64,000 nt of DNA, taken from Patiria miniata. Its lineage: Eukaryota; Echinodermata; Asteroidea; Valvatida; Asterinidae. Positions 22,695 through 36,500 of the stretch are shown piece by piece. A program made the translations under genes and the position numbers. Location of the stretch: assembly GCF_015706575.1 (NCBI RefSeq), contig NW_024037064.1:15725606-15789605 (forward strand), written 5' to 3'. How positions within the stretch are numbered: the stretch's first letter is position 1; every line of letters begins with the position of its first letter. The notes under the pieces are model-generated. The model searched no databases. It worked only from the letters and a program-made list of their open reading frames with translations, and was not told the DNA's origin.

Positions 22695-25316
22695 TTATGT
22701 CTGATATTAACTACGCCCAGCCCACCCTGATCAACAGGTTGAAAAAGGACTGGGCGCGAAACCAACTCGGTCTTATTAGACCAAATGAAACCAAAAATAG
22801 CCTTGGTTCACCACCTTCTCACCGAGGCGGGGAGGGGGTAAATAGGCGCTAGATAATACAGAGGCGAAAGAATAACTGAATTAACAACCAAACTTTACCA
22901 AGAAGAGAAGATTTCTCCCTTTCCATTTAGTAAGACAAGTGAGCAGAGCTGGAATTCGTTCCTTCCAGCTCTTCTCACCCATGTTCCCTTACCAACAAAA
23001 ATACCATTAATTTTAATGGGAGTTCTGGTCCATTAATGTCACCAGAGAAGACATATCATCAGGCCAGGCCCCGAAAATGAGGCCCTGAGATTTGGCCATA
23101 TTCAGCGAGAACCGCTCGCTAACTCATACTGTTTAATGATACCGAACAGTCGCACCAGCGACAAGCGATTCCTGACAATGCAAGTGGTGTCGTCAGCGTA
23201 CTGAACGACTTGCACTGCAAACCACTGCTGCCTGGAACCACCAGGCCACCGATGCGACCGTCACGGATAACTGTAGCCGCAAACGGCTCAATAAAAAGAA
23301 CGTAGAGGAGAGGAGATAGGGGACATCCCTGCCTCACTCCCCTCGACAAACCAAACGGATCAGAAAGAACACCATTAACTAAAACTTGAATAGAAATGTC
23401 GGTGTACAAAAGTTTGACCAGTGCAAAAAAGTTAGGGCCGAACCCAAACGACTCATGACTTTAAACAAAAAATTCCAGTTAACTCTGTCGAAAGCCTTCT
23501 GTTGATCTAAAGAGATTACCAGGCAGTCAAGGTTCTTTCATCCACATACGCCAACAGATCCCGTAGGAGTCTGATGTTGTCGTGGATGGACCCCTCCCCT
23601 TGACGCCGCAAGTCTGGAAAGGACTGATGATGTCTGGCAGCACTTTGCTGATACGTAAGCATAAGGCCTTCGACAAAATTTTGTAGTCAAACATTCAGCA
23701 AAGAAATTGGCCGTTTATTACGGGATCTAACGGGTCACCGGGCTTTTTCTAATAGAGTTAGAATGCCCGACCGCTGAGAAACAGCTAAACAATTCAACTT
23801 ATAAGCACAACGAAAAACCCCAGCAGGTCTGGACCTAACAACTCCCAGAAGGAAATGTAAAATTCCCTGGGAAGTCCGTCCCCACCAGGGGTCCTACAGT
23901 TGGCCATCCCCTTCAGTGCATTCGGTCAACTCCGAGAGTTCAAGTGGACTCTCGAAATCCAAAAAAAGGTCATGAGGGACTCTGGAGGTTAACGAGTCTA
24001 GAAAGGGAGACTGGAGATCCTCCTCTACCGGCTCCTCGCTAAACAAATCGGAATAAAGGACCGATAAACAGAGGCAATTTCTGCCGAAGTCTCGACAACA
24101 ACGTCGTCGGCACCGCGGACAGAAGAAATAAACTTTTTTCTGGCTTGCTCGGACTCCAGCCGAAAGAAAAACTTGGATGGCTTCTCCGCATCATTGAGGA
24201 CACGGACACGAGAACGTATTCGAGCCCCCTCAGCTTCAAAGTCATCCAATGTCTCCAATCTCCATTTCAAAGAGTCATACTGGGCTAGAAGCGCGGGGTT
24301 AGAATCCCCACTATTCAAATCAAGAAGAACAGATTTAGAGAAGACATTAAGTCCTCCCTTTTCTTCCGTCGTTTCCTGGCTAAGCGGCTAGAAAAGCTGA
24401 CCAACATTTGCTTGGAACGCAATTTGACGTCCTCCCACAGAGGAGTTCATTATCAAACCCTCCTTGAGCGAACGCCAACCTAATAAGCTTGCGTAAAACT
24501 CTTCTCTAAAAACGGCATCAGAAAGGATGGAGACATTACACTTCCAGTAACCGCTCCCGATGCCGGGAGAAGAGGGGAAGGTAAATTCAAAGTAATAGCA
24601 TCATGATCAGACAAATAACAGGGCGAGTGCGAACAAGACTCCACATCCAGCAGACGGGACACGTAAAAACGGTCCAGCCTACTGGAGGCGGAGTTCGCCG
24701 CATTTCGCCAGGTAAAAGAATGAACATTAGGAAAACGATCTCTCCAACAGTCTTTTAGGGAAAAGTGGACAAAAGCTGCCGCAACTCCGCGGCTCCCAAA
24801 CCACACGAAGTAGCAGCAGAACGCGACGGTCCAAATGGATGTCCAAAACACAATTAAAATCGCCACACAAAATAATTGGATGATTGCCTCTCAAATGAGA
24901 GGCCAGATTAGAAAAGAAAAGACGACGGGCTCCAGGGTCCGTGGGAGCGTAAACTACACAGAGATTAACACTACTCCCGTGACCCTGGAGGGTACCGCTA
25001 ATAATACGACCCTCAGTATCCACTGAAGAATCGAAAAAACGTAAAGGACTACGCCTAGGAATAAGAATTACAGTACCAGAGGAGAAAGATGTGCCAAAAC
25101 TGGCAAACATCTCTCCCCTCCATTCTGCACTCCATAAAGCCAAATCTGCAGGGTGATATGACATTCCTGCAGGCAGGATATGTCATAATGATGACAAAAC
25201 TGAAAAATGCGTTTTCTTTTCAGGGAATCACGCATTCCATTAACATTCAATGAAATAATGGAAATCATTGAAATAAATACAAGAAAGGAAAAGAAACAGA
25301 CTGATGAAGGCGTCAT
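22695..25316 (-). pseudogene. C element ORF2 fragment, heavily frameshifted
   Basis: Covers the endonuclease and most of the reverse transcriptase up to the gap. The frame is broken many times, with readable islands at 23119-23409 (RT catalytic region), 24025-24318, 24480-24866, 24727-25164 and 25068-25316 (endonuclease start). Confidence 0.8.
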
Positions 25317-25335
25317 TTTGCCTAGAAAAAAATAC

Positions 25336-26892
25336 TCAATACTTCAAATAGGACCTAAGGTCCGCCGATCCGGCATCCAAAACGAAATGTGCATGTTCCT
25401 GGATCAGGTGGCTAACCAGTCATAAGAAGACCGGGTGGTCTTGTCACAGCGGGGACACTTGAATTCCACAGGGGACTTATCCTGATGGACTGTCACCCTG
25501 TGGCTATTAAGCTCAGACCAGCCTGGAAAACCTCCTTGCAAGCAGGAACGCTGCAAGGGATCAAATTTTCTTGGATCCCAGGAAGCTTAAGACTTTTAAG
25601 TTTAAGTCTGGCTTTCCTTACTACGGCAACGGTAGGTCCTTTAAGAACCTCTTGTGGGGCATCAGGGGTCTCGCTACATGTTTCCATGCCCTCAGAGCCC
25701 GAGCCGGAAAGTTCCTTCTCGGAAGCAATGCGGAGCACGGGCGTCAGTGAAGGAGGAGAACTTTTTTTGTGTTGTACTTCCTCATCCGAAGATGAGGAAG
25801 AAATTACACGCCTCTTTCTGTTACTTGGTCTTTTCCTGCTGGAACCAGCAGGAACCTTGGGATTTTTCGCTGGCGTTCCAGCAGAAAAGTGTTGCACTCA
25901 GGCTCACTGCAAACAATTTGCGGCGGGCCGTTAACATTAGTGCAATCAGCACAAGAAAGAACAGTGATTTTCCTGTGACCGATGGGGCAGTCACAGGAAA
26001 TACATAAAGCATCAACCCCGTAGGGTCCAACCTGCGTATTGCAGGAACTACACCGCACCTTCGGACGGCTAGACAAGCCGTCCTCCGGCGCGGTGCTGTT
26101 AAGCTTAGTGGGTGGGGTCTCCCCTACGGTTGACGAGCTAGATGGAGATGCATCAGAGGCAGCAGCCTGGGACTCAGGCTCGGCAGGAGTCGACGAAGTC
26201 GTCTCCTCCCGCACCACCTGAGCCCAGGTGCGTTTAGGAACTACTTTGTTTGCAAAGGAGTTAGGGCACATCTTAAAGTTGTGCCCCTCCTCCCCGCAAA
26301 CAGTACAGACAACTCGGTTGGGGCACGAGGAAGCCACGTGCCCCACACCAAGGCACTTATAGCACTTTTCCTGCTTACAGGAATTAGCAAAATGGCCCTG
26401 CTGGCCACACTTTGCACAAGTCCTGGGCTGTCCAATGTAGGACACCCAGGCATTTCTATTACCAATCCGCATAACGGACGGTATGTTTTTCTTGATCCTC
26501 ATACGGTACTGCCTAGTACCGTTGAAGATCGTAGGCTCTCCAGCGTGGGTACAAAACCGACCCTGGAGAACCTCGCCATAGGCACTCAGCAAACGACGAA
26601 CAATATTGTCGTCGATGCTAAGACAAACATAGTGCATCGTCACAATGGCAATGCCATCAAAAGCAATCACCTGACATCCGGGGATGGATGTCAGGGACGG
26701 TTGATACGTCTTCGCCAGTTCTGGCGTCTTGAACACAACATCGAATCGATGCCCTGGCAAAGGCTGGACAGCCGACAGGTGGTCCTTGGCCACAATTCCC
26801 AACTTACTAAATTCCGAAAAAACTAGTTTCGGCGTAACTTCGCCGCCGAACCGCAGCTCGACGGCGCACTCTTTATATCGGAGAGATGGCAT
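25336..26892 (-). pseudogene. C element ORF1, frameshifted (unit 3, right piece)
   Basis: From the MPSLRY start (26892) the N-terminal domain and three zinc knuckles read as in the intact copy to about 25860, then indels break the frame before the C2H2 fingers. A missing C upstream makes the frame run on to 27123, but that is leader sequence. Confidence 0.8.
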
Positions 26893-27497
26893 CTTGCCTA
26901 TCTCCGACAAGGAAACAAAAAACGAAGGAAAACAATGCACAGGCCGGTAAATACTCCTGGTAAAACACCGACCAGTTACCAAAATGATTACTGCAGGATG
27001 CAACTGCCACCCTGCAGCAAAAAGAAAAAAGGGACGGTCAGCAAATTGCTGATCAGTGAGGTATTTAAATATACAAGTGCAAAATGCACAGAGCCTATAT
27101 ATACAAAATGGCGTAAAAGGCAAGGCTTTTTGCCTTTACGCTTAGACAAAAAACAACAAGAACACAAAATCCCGTAGAGTTACGCACACGAATGCTGTTA
27201 CGCAACACCACGGGTAACTGAATCAGAAGAAAGGAAAGGCCGTGCACTGCCCGGCGTGAACAAAAGAAGAGCTGAACAAAGGAATACACTGGCTAATACT
27301 GTACTGTGTGTTCAGCCAGCTACAAAAACCCACCCCCAAAACCCTCAAAAATACACCCAAAATCCAACAAATTTCAAACGAAAAGTAGACAGACTTCGTC
27401 TATGAAATAACCAAAACCCCTGGTAAAAAATTTAACTTTAGAAAAGCTCTGAAGATTTACTACGCTTCAAGAAAACACGGAGCTTCGGGAAGTCGTG

Positions 27498-27527
27498 ATG
27501 ATCTTAGCCAAAAGGGCGAGAAGCGAT
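27498..27527 (-). pseudogene. U2: U2 snRNA 5' segment with G12C, unit 3
   Basis: nt 1-30, but nt 12 is C in place of G (base 27516). Only units 3 and 4, the two with the C element, carry this change. Confidence 0.95.
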
Positions 27528-28028
27528 AACGATTAATATTAAAACAATAGCGCGGAAAGGGATTATTCGTCTTGAAATACTGTTTGCTATTGTTCTTCTT
27601 ATTATTTATTTTTGCCTTTTTTTGTTTCCTGGTGTGAAAACAAAAAAAAGACTCCTGCGCGTCCACCGCAACTCAACGAAACCAGGGGAGAGAGAGATGA
27701 GCAAGAAATCTCCGGCTTTCTCAGATTAACAGAGACATATACATTCTTAAAAATATTTCTATCATGCATTTTCATACACCTCGATCATATTTCACCCAAA
27801 ATCTTGTTGAAAAAATTAATCCAGACAAAAAATGGGATCAATGCATCAGTGAGCGAGAGCGTCGGCACTAAATGCCGTACGTACGATGTACCGGGACAAG
27901 CATATCAATAGATGGCGCCCTTCAACACTCCCGGTCATCGCGCCTCGGCGTTTCCCATCTGGGTATTTCTCAGGGCCTGCCAATGGGTCCCACATTAGGG
28001 GCGGGGAAATACTTCAGTTTGTCAGTAA

Positions 28029-28101
28029 GCTCCGTGGCCGAGTGGTTAGAGAGCACATGTAGAAAGTAATAGACCGTGGGTTCGAGTCCCAGCCTGCCGC
28101 T
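28029..28101 (+). other. tRNA-like element, unit 4
   Basis: Identical copy of the element at 330-402. Confidence 0.6.
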
Positions 28102-28674
28102 TTCCTTTAATTGCTTGGTTATTGTTTTGTTTTGTTATTTTTTCACTTACTTATTTCCCCTTTTTGTAATAATTACTATTTTATTTCATTGATTTATTGT
28201 TTATTTCGTCATGAAGTTATAAGAAGAAAATTCGAAAGAAAAGAAAACATTCGTCATACCGTTTTCATTTGCGCTTATAATACTTATGTATCAATATCAA
28301 TGCGGTCCCGCGGGGAGTTAATTGAAGAGAGAGAAAGAAAGAAAAGAAACAAACGGGAAACAAATGTCAACGCACCATTATTTGTCCATTTTTGTAACCT
28401 TTGGTGAATAAGTCATTCACATTCTACATGAGGCAACATTTAAGACAATGCATATACATACATGTATGGCTAATGTACTCAGCCGGCCGGCCGGTCACAT
28501 ACGCAGTGCGTAAAATTTTGCATAATGATTAAGTTAAAGGACACAGTGGGAATTCTATCTGGAACAGTGTTCTATTGTTTATAAAAAAAATTAGAGAAAT
28601 TGATTTCGGCTATGAGTGAAGGTAGAGGTGGAGTTAGACAGGCAGCGACAAATCTCTTTTTTGAAGGTTGTGGT

Positions 28675-28690
28675 GGCTCTGAAAAGAGCC
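28675..28690 (-). terminator. Histone 3' stem-loop, H2A unit 4
   Basis: Unchanged copy. Confidence 0.97.
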
Positions 28691-28725
28691 TTTTGGGTTT
28701 GTGGATGCAAAGTAAGTTCTTTTCT

Positions 28726-29103
28726 TTACTTTGACACTTTGGCGGTCTTCTTGGGCAGAAGAACTTGCTGGATGTTGGGAAGGACACCACCCTGCGCGAT
28801 GGTAACTCCGCTCATCAACTTGTTCAACTCCTCGTCGTTGCGTATAGCAAGCTGCAGATGGCGGGGATTAATTCTCGTCTTCTTGTTGTCTCGTGCAGCG
28901 TTTCCGGCCAGTTCCAAGATCTCCGCGGTAAGGTACTCCATCACTGCCGCAAGGTAGACCGGTGCACCGGCACCGACACGCTGGGCGTAGTTGCCCTTAC
29001 GCAGAAATCTGTGAACACGACCCACGGGGAACTGGAGTCCCGCCCTGGAGGACCTGCTCTTGGCCTTGCTTCTTGCTTTGCCGCTCTTTCCTCGCCCAGT
29101 CAT
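28726..29103 (-). CDS. H2A: Histone H2A (unit 4)
   Basis: Protein identical to the copy at 1027-1404. Confidence 0.97.
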   Translation of the reverse strand: MTGRGKSGKARSKAKSRSSRAGLQFPVGRVHRFLRKGNYAQRVGAGAPVYLAAVMEYLTAEILELAGNAARDNKKTRINPRHLQLAIRNDEELNKLMSGVTIAQGGVLPNIQQVLLPKKTAKVSK

Positions 29104-29846
29104 CTTGACAGTATAGTGACAGAAGATGAATGTACTCTGCAGTAAAGGTGGTGTGTGAATGAACCCACTTGGAAAACACAACACTAGTTATAGCGTTCTG
29201 GTGGATTGGCTGAAGCGTGCCAAGTAGCCAATCACGCGACACGGGCGTGCCCGTCGCACGGTTGGGTGCACCGCATCCATTTTGGACGCGGGGGACGAGG
29301 GAACAAAAAATTACAACTGTGTCATCGTCGTTCAAAGTAATGGAATCACTAGATAAAACACAGAAACATGCAACATTCTTACCTCCATTTTAAGACGTTT
29401 TATTGTTATTCCGCCGAAGAAGTCCCATGATCTTTCGACCAGCCTCCGCACAATGGCAGTGATTCGTTGCTCTCACGCGGCGGTTAAAACTGGCCTCGGT
29501 TTCTTGCTAGATATTTGTAACATCCCACAGACGAAATCCTAATTTATTTTTTAATAGTAACCCACTCAACAAAATGCAAGCACTCGTCCGGAGATTGAAA
29601 GAAATGACCAATTGAAAAAGGCTGTGGCATAAATTAAATTATGTGTTTACGACGACGACAAGACTCAGGGATTAACTTTAATCGCATTACCTCCCCTCGC
29701 CTCACGAAGGGTAAAAGCATATTAAAAAAAAAGAGAGAGAGTGAAAGGGACACAACAGAATAAAAAAAGGTTAGTTGTAAAACCTAAGAAATGGGCTGAT
29801 CGGGCGAACTGAGCTGACTGGCAAATCTCTTTTTGGAAACTGTGTT

Positions 29847-29862
29847 GGCTCTGAAAAGAGCC
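29847..29862 (-). terminator. Histone 3' stem-loop, H2B unit 4
   Basis: Unchanged copy. Confidence 0.97.
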
Positions 29863-29888
29863 GTTTGGTTTTGAAGCCTTCAAAATTT

Positions 29889-30257
29889 CTATTTTGAAGT
29901 CGTGTACTTGGTGACGGCCTTGGTGCCTTCGCTGACTGCATGCTTAGCAAGCTCCCCGGGAAGAAGTAGGCGTACTGCTGTCTGCACTTCACGGCTTGTG
30001 ATGGTGGACTTCTTGTTGTAGAGAGCGAGGCGAGAAGATTCGCTGGCGATGCGCTCAAACACGTCGTTGACAAAGCTGTTCATGATGCTCATTGCCTTGC
30101 TCGAGATTCCGGTGTCGGGGTGCACCTGTTTCATCACTTTGTAGATGTAGATGCCGTAGCTCTCCTTGCGACGCCGGTGCCTCTTTTTGTTTGCGCTAAC
30201 CGGACCCTTAGTATTTCCGGCCTTCTTCTGACCTTTTCCGCTAACTTTGGGAGCCAT
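29889..30257 (-). CDS. H2B: Histone H2B (unit 4)
   Basis: Protein identical to the copy at 2190-2558. Confidence 0.97.
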   Translation of the reverse strand: MAPKVSGKGQKKAGNTKGPVSANKKRHRRRKESYGIYIYKVMKQVHPDTGISSKAMSIMNSFVNDVFERIASESSRLALYNKKSTITSREVQTAVRLLLPGELAKHAVSEGTKAVTKYTTSK

Positions 30258-30927
30258 ATTGGAGGACTTGGAATGTATCGGATCGTGAGATCGAATGAAA
30301 GACCAGCACGTCTTGGCCGGCTTTTATTGTGCACAGCTTGGATTCTGACCACCCATGCATCGTCCACTTTCCCGCCAGTGACCGCTAACCCATGCGTGAA
30401 GAAAGCGGTATGCGTGCATAGTTATACAATGCACGCACGGCACGACCCCCCCCCCCCCCCTCCCCGGCAAGGGTATTTTTAGCCTTTTTCTCAGACTGAC
30501 ACGTGTATAAGTGTCCTTCTTAAATATTATTGTCTACTGAATTTCTGGGAAATAATAAAGTCATCTCCAGCGGAGGGCGAATTAATATGTCGTAGTGCAC
30601 CAATACTTCTTTAAATGTTGTTTCCCCCTTATGCACCATCCATTTATAATGAATCATACAATGTAACGCAAAACCGACGAAAATAAGAGAACGAGTACCT
30701 GTAATTGTCAAAACAGATAGGAAATATATATCATTATTACCATGCCCATAACAATTCAATTTTGCCTGGAACACGTTTCGGATGAGGCATACGTATAGAA
30801 CCCAAAAAGTGGAATGTATTTGGACAGAATATCAACAATAATAATTCGGAAAAAAATCAACGGCCCTTTATTCTTTATTTGAAGGAAAACTCAGGGATTG
30901 GACTTAATCTCTCTTTGAAGAAGTAGT

Positions 30928-30943
30928 GGCTCTGAAAAGAGCC
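30928..30943 (-). terminator. Histone 3' stem-loop, H3 unit 4
   Basis: Unchanged copy. Confidence 0.97.
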
Positions 30944-30977
30944 GTTAGTTTTATTTCTTTTTGCGCACACAACGTGC

Positions 30978-31490
<513 letters not shown>

Positions 31491-32038
31491 CTAACAATGG
31501 GCTATCTTCCGATTGGGTGCTTCGGGGGCCAAGCGGAGACGCTTCAGTGATCACGATTTCCGTACGTTGAAAAAGTATAGACGTTAAATTTCAATCGAAA
31601 ATGCTGCTTTTCCGAGCCTATAGTATTATGAGCCCTCGGCAACAGAATCCATTTGGGATCGTTGTGACTACAATATTTCTCCCACCCCCTACTTGGGATT
31701 AATTGAACCCCAATAAACACCCCCTCCCCCACCCCCTAAAAGAAAAGTGACAAACATACGGATTTCCCTGGCTGCTGTTTATGTTTGTTTTGTAATAAAG
31801 ACAATAATCACACACACCCATTCGCGAACAAAATGTCACGGATCCCTCTATACGTTCCCCGCTATATCCTGAGACGAGCACCCAGTAATTATTACTTAAT
31901 CGACTTTGACAAAAAATGGAGACCAGACATGTTTTACAGTGGAAATAGGGAGGGGAAAAGCAACTCTAAGAACACACATGACAAGGACAAGTGAAATCGA
32001 GTAAAATCAAGATTCAATCTCTTTTTTGAAATAGTGGT

Positions 32039-32054
32039 GGCTCTGAAAAGAGCC
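32039..32054 (-). terminator. Histone 3' stem-loop, H4 unit 4
   Basis: Unchanged copy. Confidence 0.97.
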
Positions 32055-32081
32055 GTTCGGTTTGATTTTTGAATATGGTGT

Positions 32082-32405
<324 letters not shown>

Positions 32406-32896
32406 TCAGTCGGTTGTAGATGATTCAATGGCCATCCCAGCCCCGGCGAGGCAACTTATAGGACATGCGCGGACGCGATATGAGCATGCGAAGCCATCAA
32501 CTGTTACGGCGCCCTCTGGCGACCAATCGTGGCAGGAGCACTCATCCTGGGAAACAAACAAATCAGAAGCAAAACAAGGGGGAAAAGGGATAACAAATAA
32601 GAAAAGGAAGAAGATGCCTAGAAACATATTGCAACGAGACTCAAACAATACATTTATAACCAGACACAGAGGGGTCGTGGCCAAGCCTTTTTTTTTTTTT
32701 TTTTTTTTTACACCTTGAACGGAAATCAATGGAAACGCCAACATCATAATTTAACAAGACTTTACACACTTACTAATATTTACCGTAATTCAATGTGAAA
32801 GCCCTGTCACCAAAACGTCAAAAGAAAACGAACCTTTAACGACGGGGCACCGTAGTCAGAACCTGTTTTTGTATTAATTTATGTTCCCCGAAGGGA

Positions 32897-33050
32897 GTGG
32901 GCCGAATCCCGGATGTACTGCTATACCGGGCCAACCCGTGGCCGGGACGAGGCAAGCCTCTATTCCACGGCCCAAATCCAAAAATCAGTTTAATATACTG
33001 GCTGTTCAATGAACAGCGTTTCAGATATTAAGCTGAAAAGAACAGATACT
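32897..33050 (-). pseudogene. U2: U2 snRNA 3' segment, unit 4
   Basis: nt 35-188. The C element ends directly against it with AAAAAATT. Confidence 0.95.
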
Positions 33051-33145
33051 AATTTTTTGGTTTCGGGATCCTCCTAAAGAAGATCCCAGGATAGGGTAGT
33101 CACACTACACCTTAGTAAGTGAGGCTACGAGCCTCCCTACCCTTT
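33051..33145 (-). other. Conserved 3'-terminal fold of C (identical in D)
   Basis: Ninety-five bp identical to 50728-50822 of D. It forms an outer stem AGGGTAG/CTACCCT (33093-33099 with 33137-33143) around a hairpin with 6-bp stem and triloop (33121-33135), then a terminal hairpin GGGATC/GATCCC, then the A-rich end. This is the likely template start recognised by the reverse transcriptase. Confidence 0.75.
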
Positions 33146-33318
33146 GCCTAATAATTAAACTGACAAACACTTAACACGGACAAGACAAACAAACTGTGTA
33201 GCCACGCTACCCACGCGTTACCATGGTAGGGTACGACCCTAACTGTCTGCCGAAAACCATATTCAAACAAAATGCATACTATACACATCCAGACGAAACT
33301 TCCAAACTTCGATAAAAA

Positions 33319-33549
33319 AGACCTAAAGGGTCTAAAACATGAGAGCGAAGACTCTCACAGGTTCGACACAAGGCTCTAAAGAGATGCCATGATTCTACTA
33401 AAAAAGGGCCTAAAGGGCCCCAAAACCAGGAGCTGAAAGCTCCCACACAAAAGGGACCAAAAGGGTCCCAGTAAACCAGGAGCAAAAATTCTCCCACACA
33501 GAAGAGACCTAAAGGGTCTAAACAGCAAACACCAAGGGTTTCAAAAACC
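33319..33549 (-). repeat. 3'-UTR hairpin array of C
   Basis: Small hairpins at 33319-33333, 33341-33356, 33406-33420, 33429-33443, 33453-33469, 33479-33494, 33505-33519 and 33537-33549 (the last touches the ORF2 stop). Stems differ (GACC, GGGCC, GGAGC, GGGACC), but three loops are TAAAG on the + strand (CTTTA in sense) and the others are similarly A-rich. Confidence 0.75.
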
Positions 33550-36500
33550 TAAAGGCGAAGAATTAGCTGACCTCCGACGACTGTGCAGAGAATTCCCCGC
33601 ACGCACCACGTAGCACGGAAGCCGTCTTCGGTCAGCCTAGCAAAATCAGCACGAATTCTATCCCTGACCGCGCGCTTAATCCGATGGAGAACAATATCTG
33701 CGCTGGCAGTAGACTTATCGAACAAGGTCTCGCAACGCGAAGACCAAATAAGCCACTTGACAACGCAGATCAAGTACCAAACCAAAACACAATCTGCACG
33801 GTTATTCAAACCATCAGCATACAATACACAAGGTGCGGTCAGGGAGAAATGTTCCCCCAAGATCCTCCCACCCACATGTTCAACCCAACCCCAAGGAATA
33901 GAAACAAAGGCACAATCCCAAAAAACATGGTTAATAGTTTCCGGTTGGCCACAACCGGCGCGGGGGCACTTGCCGGCCCCATAACCCCAATTAAGAACTT
34001 TTTGGGCCGTTTTCACGGCCCGCCAAATGATTCTCCAGTTCAGATCCCGGAGACGGTGATCCAAAACGGAGCAGTTAGCAAATTTAAAAACCAAGGCTAA
34101 GTCTTGGAGGACTAAGACCGGTTTCCTAACAGGATCTTGGCCGAAAAAAATCAGGTATAATTGGCGGGAGGTACCCGCTTCCCAGGCAAAATTCGGAGCC
34201 AGCTTAAAAACAAGCAAGACCAGCTTGCAAAAATACCCATACCAAGAAGTGAGGTTCAAGGCGTGCGGCCTGCTGTTAGACCAAAACCCAACAGGCAGGA
34301 TACTACGCAACGAAAATGTTACCCAATAAAGGGCAAAAAACCTCCAAGGAGGACCATCAACATCCAACACGCTCCTCAAACCCCGAACAAAAAGACTATC
34401 ACATTTATGTCTGATATTAACTACGCCCAGCCCACCCTGATCAACAGGTTGAAAAAGGACTGGGCGCGAAACCAACTCGGTCTTATTAGACCAAATGAAA
34501 CCAAAAATAGCCTTGTTCACCACCTTCTCCACCGAGGCGGGGAGGGGGTAAATAGGCGCTAGATAATACAGAGGCGAAAGAATAACTGAATTAACAACCA
34601 AAACTTTACCAAGAAGAGAAAGATTTCTCCCTTTCCATTTAGTAAGACAAGTGAGCAGAGCTGGAATTCGTTCCTTCCAGCTCTTCTCACCCATGTTTCC
34701 CTTACCAACAAAAATACCATTAATTTTAATGGGAGTTCTGGTCCACTTAATGTCAACCAGAGAAGACATATCATCAGGCCAGGCCCCGAAAATGAGGCCC
34801 TGAGATTTGGCCATATTCAGGCGAGAACCGCTCGCTAACTCATACTGTTTAATGATACCGAACAGTCGCACCAGCGACAAGCGATCCCTGACAATGCAAG
34901 TGGTGTCGTCAGCGTACTGAACGACTTTGCACTGCAAACCACTGCTGCCTGGAACCACCAGGCCACCGATGCGACCGTCACGGATAACTGTAGCCGCAAA
35001 CGGCTCAATAAAAAGAACGTAGAGGAGAGGAGATAGGGGACATCCCTGCCTCACTCCCCTCGACAAACCAAACGGATCAGAAAGAACACCATTAACTAAA
35101 ACTTGACTAGAAATGTCGGTGTACAAAAGTTTGACCCAGTGCAAAAAGTTAGGGCCGAACCCAAAACGACTCATGACTTTAAACAAAAAATTCCAGTTAA
35201 CTCTGTCGAAAGCCTTCTGTTGATCTAAAGAGATTACAAGGCAGTCAAGGTTCTTTCCATCCACATACGCCACCAGATCCCGTAGGAGTCTGATGTTGTC
35301 GTGGATGGACCTCCCCTTGACGCCGCAAGTCTGGAAAGGACTGATGATGTCTGGCAGCACTTTGCTGATACGTAAGCATAAGGCCTTCGACAAAATTTTG
35401 TAGTCAACATTCAGCAAAGAAATTGGCCGTTTATTACGGGGATCTAACGGGTCACCGGGCTTTTCTAATAGAGTTAGAATGCCCGACCGCTGAGAAACAG
35501 CTAAACAATTCAACTTATAAGCACAACGAAAAACCCCCAGCAGGTCTGGACCTAACAACTCCCAGAAGGAAATGTAAAATTCCCTGGGAAGTCCGTCCCC
35601 ACCAGGGGTCCTACAGTTGGCCATCCCCTTCAGTGCATCGGTCAACTCCGAGAGTTCAAGTGGACTCTCGAAATCCAAAAAAAGGTCATGAGGGACTCTG
35701 GAGGTTAACGAGTCTAGAAAGGGAGACTGGAGATCCTCCTCTACCGGCTCCTCGCTAAACAAATCGGAATAAAAGGACCGATAAACAGAGGCAATTTCTG
35801 CCGAAGTCTCGACAACAACGTCGTCGGCACCGCGGACAGAAGAAATAAACTTTTTTCTGGCTTGCTCGGACTCCAGCCGAAAGAAAAACTTGGATGGCTT
35901 CTCCGCATCATTGAGGACACGGACACGAGAACGTATTCGAGCCCCCTCAGCTTCAAAGTCATCCAATGTCTCCAATCTCCATTTCAAAGAGTCATACTGG
36001 GCTAGAAGCGCGGGGTTAGAATCCCCACTATTCAAATCAAGAAGAACAGATTTAAGAGAAGACATTAAGTCCTCCCTTTTCTTCCGTCGTTTCCTGGCTA
36101 AGCGGCTAGAAAAGCTGACCAACATTTGCTTGGAACGCAATTTGACGTCCTCCCACCAGAGGAGTTCATTATCAAACCCCTCCTTGAGCGAACGCCAACC
36201 TAAATAAGCTTGCGTAAACTCTTCTCTAAAAACGGCATCAGAAAGGATGGAGACATTACACTTCCAGTAACCGCTCCCGATGCCGGGAGAAGAGGGGAAG
36301 GTAAATTTCAAAGTAATAGCATCATGATCAGACAAATAACAGGGCGAGTGCGAACAAGACTCCACATCCAGCAGACGGGACACGTAAAAACGGTCCAGCC
36401 TACTGGAGGCGGAGTTCGCCGCATTTCGCCAGGTAAAAGAATGAACATTAGGAAAACGATCTCTCCAACAGTCTTTTAGGGAAAAAGTGGACAAAAGCTG

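Larger units (their letters stand above)
22695..27497 (-). mobile_element. C element, 5' part from the gap (unit 3)
   Basis: Matches 34405-39225 of the full copy. It therefore overlaps the left piece by about 3.6 kb of element sequence. It has many one-base deletions, mostly in short homopolymers, between 22800 and 25950, and is clean toward 27497. Confidence 0.85.

Noticed and set aside
17244..27497. Real tandem or nested double insertion of C in unit 3
   Set aside because: Not excluded, but the overlap around a 500-N placeholder with error-rich flanks is better explained by misassembly.
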